DNA from: Sphagnum magellanicum
Lineage: Eukaryota; Streptophyta; Sphagnopsida; Sphagnales; Sphagnaceae
Assembly: GCA_021904315.1 (NCBI GenBank)
Contig: CM038911.1
Coordinates: 1,242,501 to 1,306,500 of the forward strand
Length of the DNA: 64,000 nucleotides
Reading direction: 5' to 3'
The first letter of the stretch is position 1. Each line of letters starts with the position of its first letter. The translations under genes and the position numbers were made by a program. The notes beneath the pieces were generated by a model. The model was not told the DNA's origin, did no database searches, and saw only the letters and a list, made by a program, of their open reading frames with translations. Positions 1 to 10,729 of the stretch are shown here, piece after piece.

Positions 1-1219
1 CCAGGTTAAGAAAATACATATATAACAAATAACAAATAGTAGTAAAGGATCCATGGTGATAGCCTCTTGGCATCTAATCCAAGAGGATTAGATAAAAATG
101 GACCCCTAAAATTAAGCATTGAACCAAATCTATGTTTAACACATGATTCAAAAAATATTATGCTTGAATAACAAATCTTATTCTACTACCTCAGTTTGAT
201 TAGTTAATTCATTGTTGATAAAGACTTATGTCCTCAACCCCATTGGTTGATTATATTGTGACTACACCTAATGTTAGTTTGGCAATCAATTTTTGAACAA
301 ACAAAATTAGTTTTAACATTGAGTACCTACCTCTTAAATTTGTATATCAACTCAATTATGGTATTGGATCATTTTAAAAATTTGTACCACATTGGTCCTA
401 GTATTGGGTCCAAGATTCTTTTTATCAATATGAAGCAAAGAAATATACCTAGCATTGAAGATAATATAAAACCAAGGGCAACTTTAGATAAGGGTTTAAG
501 GACCAATAACCCAGGGACCAATTTGAAGCAAACTGAAGCTTGAATTGGATGTTTATTCCCATTTTTAAAAAGATTTTTTCTTAAGTTACAATGAGTGTGT
601 TTAAAGGCATGGGGTCCAATTTGAGGGTCCAATATTAAAAATGTGTGATTGACATGTGAGAGGATTAAGTTCACCTTTGGTCTTTTCTCTCTCCTTTTTT
701 TCTTGGTTTTTTTTCTATAAATTTTTATTTATTTATTTAAAGTTTTTACTCCTACTACACACAATGCATGAGTGTAGGCACAATATATTGGTGGGTGTTG
801 TTTTTACTATGTCCATGCATCAAGTGATTGCACAAGTGGTTACATTGCAATGAATAACTATTGGACAACATTGGAGTATGATGAGTGCAATGTTGCTTTT
901 CATGGAGTTTGTTGACATGGCATCAAGAGTTCACAACATGTGGAGGTACAAGACAGTTGTGGCATACATGAAGAATCAATTTTTGGGGAGCTTTTTTGAA
1001 AAGATGTTTCGACAACAAATAAAGTTAAGCTATGACACATTTTGTTCATTGCAATTGATTAAGGTTGTGGGTTCAAGTCTTGTGTGAAAAAAATACACAC
1101 ATGAGAGATTAGAACATCCATGTTGAAACTAAAGTAGCAATGGTTCTTATACAACGAAGTAGTGGAAATTATTTGCAAATGTGTGGAAAACTAGTTTATG
1201 GCAATGTAAAAAATACAAA
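1..1219. other. AT-rich DNA left of the gypsy element, no gene seen
   Basis: The stretch has only short chance ORFs and poly-T runs. GGTTCAAGTC at about 1072 resembles a Pol III B box, but no matching A box was found upstream. No coding homology was recognised. Confidence 0.5.
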
Positions 1220-1644
1220 TGGTAAATACATAATCTCTAATCTTATATTCTAGTCTAAAATTTGGACCGAAATGTAATAAAACTAATACTAACAAAGTTT
1301 GCTCATTCATATCTACTTAGAACTAGTTTCACAATTAAAATTCAATAACGAAAGTATGATAAAAACACCAAAACAACAAACTCTGATTATGGAAACAAAG
1401 TTTTTCCAAAAACCAAAATATGTTTCTCTCGCACTCCATGAAAGCTCCATGTTCTACAATGATATAATGGGTCCTCATCTCTTCCTTTTCTCCCAATATA
1501 TTCCTAAAAAAAAAAACCTATGTTCTATTCAAATTCAAATGGTGATAAAAATTTATGTAATCAAGCTAGTAATTCTTAAAATAACAATTAAATAAATAGA
1601 AATATACTAACTAATTATTATTATAAGTAATTATTCCCTTAACA
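1220..1644 (-). repeat. 3' LTR of the gypsy element (left copy)
   Basis: This 425-bp block aligns along its length with 10378-10729. Both copies begin TGGTAAATA and end CCCTTAACA. It is the longer copy. It keeps a segment of about 71 bp, lying between two ATGTTCTA repeats at 1449 and 1520, that the other LTR has lost. Confidence 0.88.
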
Positions 1645-1662
1645 TTACCCACCCATACTTTG
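1645..1662 (-). other. Probable polypurine tract of the gypsy element
   Basis: On the minus strand, immediately before the 3' LTR, the sequence reads AGTATGGGTGGGTAA. This purine-rich tract is in the place where plus-strand DNA synthesis of LTR elements is primed, and it supports the minus-strand orientation. It contains three pyrimidines, so it is imperfect. Confidence 0.5.
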
Positions 1663-2457
1663 AATTATGTCTTGGAATTATGGATAAAAATGTGTTAAAA
1701 AAGTTAAATGTTTTGATATTTCTAATCTTGTGATTCAAAAATTTGATTTGTCTGTACAATAGTCTATTCTATCTATTTTACAACTTGTTTTGCATGTACT
1801 TCAAATTGAAGCACTATTTGATATTCTATTGTATATAGAGTCTATTGTTGTTCTTCTGATGCCTTTGTTGACAATTATATAATTGTTTGTCGATAAGTTG
1901 TTATTTGTTCTTATGACTGCAACTCTATTGTCATTTGTAATTATTACTATAACTACAGATCTGATGTAATCTAAGTCTAATCATGTTGTTACAGCTCTAA
2001 CACAAGTTCAATCTAATCTTGTTGATCCTCTTGAATTATATGTTCCTCAGGTTGTATTTTGCTCCCTTATTTTTAAGGTTATAGATGCATATTCTTAAGA
2101 CTAACCTCCTACTAAACAAATTCTATTTGTTCTAAAGTCTATTTAACAACCTTCCTCTCAGGGCTATCCTTTCCTCCTTTATGGTCTTTTAGTTGTTCTA
2201 CTACTTTTGTACTTGATAATCCTACCCCATGTATCCCCTCTACCTTTTTCCTCATTTGAAGTCTCTAGTTTTGGAGATAAAACTAAAGGCTCATATTCAA
2301 ATGATGGCATAATTCTTTCCATTTAAAAAATCTTGTGTCTGTACAACCTTTCATTCCTCTCATACTTTCTATAGACCTTATCAATATCCTTTTGAACAAT
2401 GTCCTACACTGCATCCCCCCATAAGTTTGCATCTTTTTCCTCCATTGGTAGTGCCTT

Positions 2458-3279
2458 TGTCGCAACCCCACTTTGGCCAAGTGTGGGGGTGAAGCCCAAC
2501 ACTTGGAAAAGTTGGAGGTTTGGAGTCCTCCGGGACTCCCAAATGTTCAGAGCTCAACAGCAAGGCCCAAAACACCTTGTATTGGGGTGTTCTTGGTGTC
2601 ATTGGAAAGGTCTCGAAACGTAGATATCGAAAATGGCCTCGCATTGGCAATTCGGACATCTGCAGCCCAAGTTATGGGCAAAAGAAGGGTCGGGAGTCAA
2701 ACTGGTAGTTTGACTCCCGACCACTAAAAGTCAGGAATCGACCTCTTCCCGACGTCGCCTTGGGGAGTGCAACACGGCGTTGGAAAGCTCTCGACGAGAG
2801 CTATAACTTTGGTTCAAGACTCGTCCCGATCCGAGTTTGGGGCGAGGAGCTGTGGCCGTCCAAAGTCCCGAGACTCCAACTCAGGACAGTTTCGGGACTC
2901 CATTTCGGGAGTCCCAACAAAATGTGCCATTCGGATGTAGCCTCCGCGACCAGCCGCAGAGAATACTATATGGGGGAAGGTGGTGGCTTCCCCCGAGTCC
3001 AGGCCGTGGTGAGTCTTGTGTGTCCAAGTGCCCGTGGCAAGTCCCAACACCCAAAGGTGTCCCGAATGCTAAGCTACCCCGATTTGGTTGGTTTTTGGAT
3101 GCAGATTCACACGAGTTAAGCTAGTCCCTCTTCCTAGTTTAATCCCTGGGCTCCCAACTCGACCCTCTACCCCTTTTTAGAATTGGAAGCCGGGAGCGTG
3201 CTACCAAGTTTCAACTTTCCGCAACTTGACTTTGTGAAACCTTCAAGTGGGTTTCACCCCGTGACTTGGGAGCGCGTCA
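2458..3279. mobile_element. Solo LTR of a second retrotransposon family, nested in the gypsy element
   Basis: This 822-bp block starts TGTCGCAACC and ends GCGTCA. It is flanked by a perfect 5-bp duplication GCCTT (2453-2457 and 3280-3284), the signature of LTR-element integration followed by LTR-LTR recombination. It is much richer in G, C and CpG than its AT-rich host, so it is probably younger or less decayed. It contains a perfect hairpin at 2688-2722. A related LTR start lies at 52259 and a diverged internal part at about 34880-35060. No coding capacity is seen inside. Confidence 0.85.
2688..2722. repeat. Perfect 16-bp inverted repeat within the solo LTR
   Basis: Arms GGTCGGGAGTCAAACT (2688-2703) and its exact reverse complement (2707-2722) are separated by a 3-nt loop. 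A degraded version of the same hairpin (GAGTCAAATTGGTAGTGTGAC) occurs near 34930, so it is a conserved part of this LTR family. Confidence 0.9.
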
Positions 3280-6200
3280 GCCTTGAGCTTTACCTGAAGC
3301 AAAGTATTATGCTTCTTAAATTCACTATTTTTTCCAAAGACATTATCATAATTGAAGGGTTTTTTCTCTTGAATCTCCTCTAAAAGTTTGTTTAATTTTT
3401 CATTAAAAGCCATCTACTTTTGTAAATTTTTTTCCATTTGTGCATGCTTCTGGTCAGCTTACCTTTGTATTTCATTCTTAGCTTGATATGCATGGCATTG
3501 TCCACTCTGAGCTCCTCCACCTCCTTTTGCTACTTTGAAAAAATTTCCCCCATGTTCTTGTAATCCTTTTGAAGTTTGTTATGTTCTATACTCAAAATAT
3601 TCTCTTCTACTTTTAAACTCCAATAATTGGCATATGTTTCTTGTAAAGTTGCCTACAAGGAATCCCCTTCTATTTTGATACTCTCCAAATTCTTGCTCTA
3701 CTTCTCCATGTTATTGATCTTCTATCTGGCTACCTAGAGTTCTACCAATACGTGATTATTCTCATTGTTCTTATTTTGCAACTCTACTTTGAACTTATGT
3801 TCCTTCTCCAAAGCTCCCTGAAAATTTTGAACAAATTTATCCTTCTCCTTTATAATTTGTTTGTCTTTGATCTCTAGATTAAAAGTCTAAGAAAAATATT
3901 TGTCATCTGTACATTATATTTTGATGCATGTTGAAACATAGTAGCAATTTTTCTGTGTTTATCCAATTCTACTTCCATCCCTTGCACAAACCCTAGTGTA
4001 TGAAACCTAGGAATCTGACCCTTGGAACTTATACCTAATGAACTTAGACTCTTATGTGCAATCCGGACTTCTCCAAATATATTCATGCTTGTTATAGAAC
4101 TTGGTCTTGAAGGTACCATACCTTCATTCTTTTATGGTGATGGAATAGATTGTTATACTTCTGGTGGATCTTAGTCAAAATCCTACATCTGCTCTTCTGT
4201 TGACTTTTGAGGTTGAGACTTTGATTTCTTATTAGGCCATCTCTAATGCTCCTACCCATTTGACCTCTATTCCTAATTGGGAAAAATGGGTAGTTTTGAA
4301 TTGGATTTAAAATATATGGATTTTTCCTTCCATCTCTAATTATACTGTTGTTTTTTCCTTAGCAATTCTGCTATTTGTTAAAGATCAATAATATTTGTCA
4401 TTGCAATATCCTTCTATCCTTTCTACCTCTTTTGTAGAGTCTTTCTTTCCTCATCATCATTGAACTAAAAAATTAGAACTATTCTTCTAGTTATCCTATT
4501 CTCTGACTATTTTTCCTTTTTAAGAGAGATGTGTGTAGGGTTCAAAGGCCTTTTGTTCATAATGACCTTTCCTTCAGACTGTCTTTTCTTTTTTTGTCCT
4601 CTTGAAGTTATTTTGCCTATTTTTTCTTCTCCTGTGATTTTGTTCCTTCTAATAGAAACCACTTTTGAAACAAAACTTTTAGGACTATGGCAGAATGGCA
4701 TACATCCTTTTTTGGTTCTCTTTTGTTTGTTCCCCCAATCATATTTTTTTGACACTTGTCCCATTTGATCAATTCTTTAACCAATTGAGAATACATGATT
4801 GTAGTTCAATTAATAGACTTTCCATGATCTATTCTAAATATCATCATAGTAGACTTACTACTAAAATATTACACCTTATCCTTCTAGTAAATAATTAGTA
4901 GAATGGCAACAATTCTATTAGCAAACTCTAACTTCATCTTTTTTACAACTCACCCTTCATTGGTGTTATAAATGTCACAAACTTTATTTATTATCTCTGC
5001 TAATGCTACTCTGGCATCAGACATTTCTACTTGGTTTACGTTTGTCTCTCTTGTATGATATATTTTAAAAACTTCTGCCAAGACATGCTTGTCTATTATT
5101 TTTTGCTCATCCCCCAACATAACCTTGATTCTGTTATGTTCAGGATCCAATTTCCAATTGTTTAGAAATTCAACTAAAATGTTGTGGCAAGGTGTCTTTC
5201 ACTCAATTTCACATAGACCTACTAATCCAGTTTTGTTTACCCAAGCTTTCTCTCCCTCTTTAGAGCTTGTCCAAAGTTAAATGTTCTTCAGATTGCCATT
5301 ATAACTCTACTTTGTTGGACTAAAGACATACTTAATCTCATCATCCTAATGAGTATGCATTTTCTTCCCATGCAAATTTGCATCCATTGCTTGTCGACTT
5401 GTTTTTTTCATGCACTTCTTATTGGGAATATGAACTCTCTTTGGAATTTGTTCCTAAATGTATTCCTCTTGATGTAATGGTGATTGTTGCTATTGTTGCA
5501 AATCATCCTTCTACTAATCTTCCTTATAAATTGAAATAGAAATGGGATTAACTTGCTCATTAGAACCTGCCTGTCTTTTGGGCTTTCTAAAGTTATATCT
5601 CCTTGATGTTTCCTTAAAATCTCTCTCATTTTTCCTAATTGCTTCAAAAGCTCTCTCAAACTTGGATATTGGAGAAGATTTTTAAGAAGAATAATATTAA
5701 TAAACTAGAAAAGGACTGCAGAGGCAAAATGTTTTTAAATTTCTATTACTATCTCAATCTCTTTTGCTCCTATTTTAACTTTTGTAACTTCTTTCTAGAT
5801 GGTTTTTGTAATTTCTCCACAAGATTTTCTTCACCACTCATTATGGAAATGAAAAACAATTGAAACCTACTTTTAGAAAATGAAAATAAAAAGTCGTTCT
5901 GGTGATTGCCACCTTTTAAAACATTATCACCTTTTTCATGAAATGATATCCCACTTTTCTTTTTAAGGCTAACATTTTAATTATATGTATTTTTTTCAAA
6001 TTATTTGACATATGTTACCTCCCGGTTAAATTCATACTAACACCAACATGGGCTATAGTTAATACTTGTTGAGCAAAGAATTATGTGGATGTGGCACTGG
6101 GTAATTTTGATGACATTCCCAAATGTGATGACATAGTATAATCTACATTATAAATTCCTTCTCGCCCTTGTTAAATCATCAGATCAACAAAATTTTGTTC

Positions 6201-6353
6201 TGATGTCATTTACTTATCTACCCCATAATCTAGTAGCTGAGAAATTATATGAGCATGGTCTAGGTATTTGTTCATAACCTATAGACTTATTAGATTAACT
6301 AGGGCTTTTTTTGATACTATTGGCTTATCAATCCTAATGGTCTCTATTTCTCT

Positions 6354-7195
6354 CTAATCTTCCAAATCTTCAATAGATGTTTCTTCCAATTGGTTTTCTT
6401 TTATGGATTGTAAAGACTTTTGATCCTTTGAACTCTGAATCCCCTTCAATGTTTGATCTACATATGTATAAGGTTTCAACTTATTAACATTGACCATAAA
6501 TATTGGGTTTAATTCAAAATTGTTAACAAAAATAATAATATTATTAGATAAGCAATATTCTACCTTGAATGGACCAAACCATCTCTTTTTAAATTTGCCC
6601 ATATGTTTTTTTCTCCTTTGGGAAACCATAAGACACAATCTCCAAATTGGAATTTTTTCTTAGTATTTTTCTATTGACTCCATAAAAATTTACTCCATTG
6701 GTTAGCTCCCACATTGTTTTGAACTTCCAATTTATTTTATTGTAACTTTTCTAGTTCTATATTTTTGGCTATTAGCACTTTGGTTGGTTCTGCATTTCTA
6801 TGGCCCCCACTAATAGCCGACAAAACATATTTTGTTGGCATTAGAGGATGTAAACCATATGTTCATCCCAGTTTGTTCTTTCCTCATTAACCAACTTGGT
6901 CAATAGTCTACCTGTGACTTTATTAATAGACTTGACTTGTCCATTCCCCTATGGATAATATGTAGAAGAACTAATATGCTTTAATAGAAATTGTTCTATT
7001 AGATGTTTTATTATGTCATTGATGAAATGTATTCCTTGATTAATAACTATGGTCAATGGACATCCAAATCTAGTCAGAATATACACATAGAAAATTTTGG
7101 TTGTAATTATTGTAGTATTGGTTATGAGTGCCTTTGACTCTACCCACTTGGTTACATAATTTGTAGTTACCAAAATGTTTAATTTCCTATTAGTC
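6354..7195 (-). pseudogene. Integrase region of the gypsy pol (inactive)
   Basis: The core is seen at 6949-7173 with the Ty3/gypsy signature YVTKWVESKAL and LTRFGCPLTIV. The C-terminal part is at 6354-6638 with KRWFGPFKVEYCL and VNVNKLKPYTYVD, which resembles the integrase C-terminal domain of plant gypsy elements. Integrase joins element cDNA into the host chromosome using an Asp-Asp-Glu triad. Here the first and second Asp positions (normally TDY and TDQG) read TNY and INQG, so both are Asn and the enzyme would be dead. A stop follows the core, and the two halves are not in one open frame. Confidence 0.85.
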
Positions 7196-7729
7196 TTCCT
7201 ACTGGTTTGATTGGACCTATAAATTGAAACCCCATTTCATAAATAGTTCCTTTAAAAGCGTTGTTACCAACTTGCCAAAAGTCTTTGTTTTGAGTCCTCC
7301 AATTTTCTAACAACTATCATAGTTTTTGTAAAGTTCATGAGTATCCCTGAATAAAGTTGGCCACCAATATCTTGCATTCAAAAAGAAATTTGCAGCAAAA
7401 TGTCCTCCAACCACTCCTTCATGTAGCTCCTTTAGAACAATTTATGTTTTTAAGCTGGTCAAACATCTATGAAATATGTTGTCTTGTCCCATTCTATACA
7501 CAATTCCTTCTTTCAAAGTGAAAGGTTCTGCTTTTTTGGCCAACTTTTATTTCTAAGTTAGGTTCAAAGTTTCTAGCATCTAACCCATCTCTAAGTAGGT
7601 TTTTACTTCTTGCATCCATATACGTTCTACAAAAAATAATGATACATCCACAATATAATATGGGACACCCAATGGTTTTGAACTATCTAGCAATTTGGAT
7701 AAAACATTACCAACTATGTGTTCTACCAA

Positions 7730-8085
7730 GTTTGTAAACTACTATGAACTCATGCTTTAAAAATAACAACAACCATTTTGCTATCCTTCTTGACACTTAT
7801 GGTTTGTTGACCAAATACACCAAAGCCATATGGTCTACATAAAAAACAATTTTGCTTCCCAATAAAATAAATTAATGCAAAGCATAAACCATTACTAAGG
7901 CTTCTCTTTCTATAGTAGTATAATTCTATTCTATTTTATTGAGTAGTCTAGAGGCATATACTATAAGCTGGTCATTCTTACCAGTTGGGTTTTGTGCCAA
8001 CATTGCATTCATACCAACAATGATGCATTTGTGTGCACATGAAACTCCAACTGCCAATTTGGAGGTATTAAAATTGGTGCTTCCA
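7730..8085 (-). pseudogene. RNase H domain of the gypsy reverse transcriptase (broken)
   Basis: Minus-strand translation gives FHVHTNASLL, MLAQNPTGKNDQ, YASRLLNKIE, EREALVMVYALH and FYVDHMALVYLVNKP in order. This is the RNase H-like segment that follows reverse transcriptase in Ty3/gypsy pol. Several in-frame stops interrupt it (for example after NKIE and after YALH). The part just upstream (MEAPILIPPNWQLE) is the linker that normally follows the RT thumb. No RT palm or YxDD motif is present before it. Confidence 0.8.
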
Positions 8086-8109
8086 TGTACTTGGTGTCTA
8101 AAATTGTCT

Positions 8110-8790
8110 AAGGTTTTGGAGTTAATACTATTTTACTACTTTGTGAAATTAATAGATTGCTTATGGCCTCTACATCAGAAATTCCTTTTTCACAAACCAA
8201 AACTACTTCCTTATGTTGTTACAAAGTTTCTCCTTCATACCTACTATCGCTACACGAAGATATGTTTGTAATCCATATCTAAAAACAATAGTTAAGAAAC
8301 TATTTGTTATCTTCTATCGAAAAACTATTGGCCAACTTCAAGAATCTCTCATAATAAACTTCCACTTTTTCATTTTTTGCCTACTTCACATTTTTCAACT
8401 ACAGGTAAACTTGTTCATCATTTTAAACTTTTTTGTACTTCTTACAAAAAGCCAGTTGTAACTCTACAAAAGTTCAATTTGGGTAATCACCCATATAATT
8501 ATTATACCAATCAAACACAATATTTATGAGGGTAAAACTAAACAAATTAACAATTTTTGCATCATTTGTTTCACTATTACTCTAATGGCAACTTTAAATA
8601 CTTTGACATGAACATCTAGGTCATAATCTTTAACATACTCTGGATAGTTAAGTGATCGACAATAAGTTCTATTTGGTGGTAATGGTGGCATGCTTGGATT
8701 CACCCTTGGTAATCCAAAATATCCTAAAGGTACTAGAGGTCCTAGTGGCCTTGGTGGATCTGAACTACCTCCTTTTAAATCTAATGGCTA
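8110..8790 (-). pseudogene. Gag core of the gypsy element (broken)
   Basis: Minus-strand translation gives a proline-rich run (PPRPLGPLVPLGYFGLP, then PPLPPNRTYCRSLNYPEY) followed by a helical gag-type region with DYDPNVHVKVFKVAI, FSFTLINIVFDWCNNYMGDYP and ELQLAFCKKY. The end (CEKGISDVEAISNLL) abuts the RNase H linker with no protease or reverse transcriptase between. The retrotransposon gag core would form the particle shell. I assign it from the pattern and from its position upstream of pol. Confidence 0.65.
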
Positions 8791-9059
8791 ACCAACAAAA
8801 ACTCTGTTCACCTCCCTAAGTATATCTTCATGCTAACTCACAATTTTTATTACCCTTGGAATTTTTGTTTTCAATCTAACACCATCAACAATATGAATTG
8901 GTGTTGAAACAAACGAAGGTTCAATAATTATAATCATAGACTAGGGCATTGCCACAAAGTATAATGGCATGGATTTTAATAGTTCCATTTTGAAATTTGA
9001 AGTTTTTGAGTAAGTAACTCCAATATGATTTTGATGTAAGAAACTTGGTACAAGAGCTA

Positions 9060-9800
9060 TAGAAACAAGTACTACATCTACAGAGTCTAAGCTTTCATTT
9101 CCACTTTGTTTTGTCTCCAAATTTATTCTCTAAATCTATTTGGAATTCTGACCCTCTCATGGTATATACCCTTTGGCTCAATATGTCCACGATTCCCTAC
9201 TCTTGCAAGTTTCGGATTCAAATTCTGGAAATGTCTAACAAATCCTTGCCTCACATTATCTTCAATAAATGGACATTCATTGATTTGATGTCCAATTTAA
9301 TGGCAATATGTGCAACGTGGAAAATTTAGTCTTGGAACTTTATTCACATTATGAATCCTTCTACTCCAATCCCTTGGAACTCCTTTAACTATGCTTCCAT
9401 TCTATTGATTACATATAAGTTCATTGTACTTCACTCTTATAGCCACATGAATACATTTTACCATTGTCGATTCTACTTTTGGTAAGACTACAATTTTTTG
9501 TCTAGTTACAAGTATTAGTTCAACTCCTTTTGACATTCTAATACCCTAAGTTGCAACGATTTGTTCAATGACATAATGAATCAAAGGTTCAAAATTTTGA
9601 GCTCTTTGTTCAAACTATTCATTTTCCTAACCGTTTTGATAATAAAAAGGCGAAGCAAATTTGTACCTCAGTACTATTTCTTCCCATTCTGACATGTTGA
9701 ATCTTTGTTCTTCTTCTTGAATTAGAACATCAAAGGTATGTTGTTACATCAAATCTATTGATCCTAGCGCAACTCTGTATTGTCGTTTAAATTCTTGATC
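9060..9800 (-). pseudogene. Leader ORF with CCHC-type zinc knuckle, upstream of gag core
   Basis: At about 9230-9330 the minus strand encodes FPRCTYCH-x-IGHQ-INECPFIEDNVR, a Cys-Cys-His-Cys nucleic-acid-binding knuckle, followed by NLNPKLARVGN and GIYHERVRIPNRFRE. Several stops and a frameshift interrupt it. In most Ty3/gypsy elements the knuckle lies at the C-terminal end of Gag. Here it is 5' of the gag core, which is unusual or reflects an internal rearrangement. Confidence 0.6.
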
Positions 9801-10377
9801 CCTTTTTCTAAATTCAACCTATGAATTTACATTTTTCATCTAACATTCTTCCCTCCTGGAATTTTGTAACACATTACTGGTGCACCTTTGTGTTTCACCA
9901 GTTTACACTTTAGGAAGAATAATAGGTGTTGCCTGAGGTGTTCTGTGGCATGTAGGTTTCTCTTTTGTCCATGGATGTCTTTGTTTTATCTAAAAAACTC
10001 TTCTAGGTGTTTCAAACTGTTAATCTACTTGATCTACACTGAAATTGTTGCTAATGGTAATGCCAATTTCCACTTGCGCATGTAATACAACCTCATGTAA
10101 TACAACCTTATCTGATTGTCTCTTCAAACTTCTAGTTACAATTTGATTTTCCATTTCTCCACATCCTAATTCAAATCTTAACAAACTTCTACATTAGAAC
10201 AAAATCCTCATAATTAGCTACTTTGTTTAAATTTGCTTCCTAAACAAAAAAAAAATATGATCAAGATTCGAAAAAAAATGTAGAAAACGAAACTAAAGTT
10301 CACTATTTATCTATAGAAACAAAAATTTCAACCACAAGACATTCATTATGAATTCAAGCCCTAGGATGGTCACTAAA

Positions 10378-10729
10378 TGGTAAATAAAGAATTTTTAATC
10401 CTATATTTTGGTCTAGAATTTGGATTAAAATGCAATAAAATTAATACTAAGAAAGTTTGTTCATTGATATCTACTTAGAACTAGTTTCAGAATTAAAATC
10501 CAATAATGAAAGTATGATAAAAACACCAAAACAACAAACTCTGACTATGGAAACAAAGTTTTTCCAAAAACCAAAGTATATTTCTCTTATACTCCATTAA
10601 AGTTCCACGTTCTATTCAAATTTAAATGGTGATAAAAACTATGTAATCTAACTAGTAATTCTTAAATAGTAACTAAATAAATATAAATATACTAACTAAT
10701 AATTACTATAAGTAACTACTCCCTTAACA
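10378..10729 (-). repeat. 5' LTR of the gypsy element (right copy)
   Basis: This 352-bp LTR pairs with 1220-1644. It is shorter by 73 bp, almost all from one deletion that joins two 8-bp direct repeats into a single copy near 10608-10615. The minus-strand sequence just inside it (10377 downward, TTTAGTGACCATCC) would hold the primer-binding site. I cannot match it to a specific tRNA by eye. Confidence 0.85.

Larger units (their letters stand above)
2290..5690 (-). pseudogene. Extra coiled-coil ORF downstream of integrase in the gypsy element (broken)
   Basis: Between integrase and the 3' LTR the minus strand keeps open, protein-like stretches that are not pol. At 5408-5659 there is a basic, helical segment (RELLKQLGKMREILRK). 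At 4950-5150 a charged segment begins with DPEHNRIKVMLGDEQ. At 3874-4119 a third segment contains FHTLGFVQGMEVELDKHRK. From about 3870 to 3300 the translation is rich in Lys, Glu, Asn and Leu with a heptad-like coiled-coil look. Stops and shifts break the frame, and the solo LTR at 2458-3279 splits the 3' part. The position matches that of env in retroviruses, but I see no signal peptide or membrane anchor. I do not recognise the protein; a structural or coiled-coil role is inference. Confidence 0.55.
1220..10729 (-). mobile_element. Degenerate Ty3/gypsy LTR retrotransposon, minus strand
   Basis: A 9.5 kb element is bounded by two related LTRs that each start TG and end CA. Read on the minus strand the order is 5' LTR (10378-10729), leader ORF with a zinc knuckle, gag core, RNase H, integrase, an extra coiled-coil ORF, a purine-rich tract, and 3' LTR (1220-1644). 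RNase H before integrase in pol is the Ty3/gypsy order. Many stops and frameshifts make it non-autonomous. The protease and most of reverse transcriptase are missing, because gag homology runs directly into the RNase H region near 8085-8120. The 5 bp flanking the outer LTR ends (acaaa and ataac) do not match, so no target duplication survives at the boundaries I chose. A solo LTR of another family is nested at 2458-3279. Confidence 0.88.
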
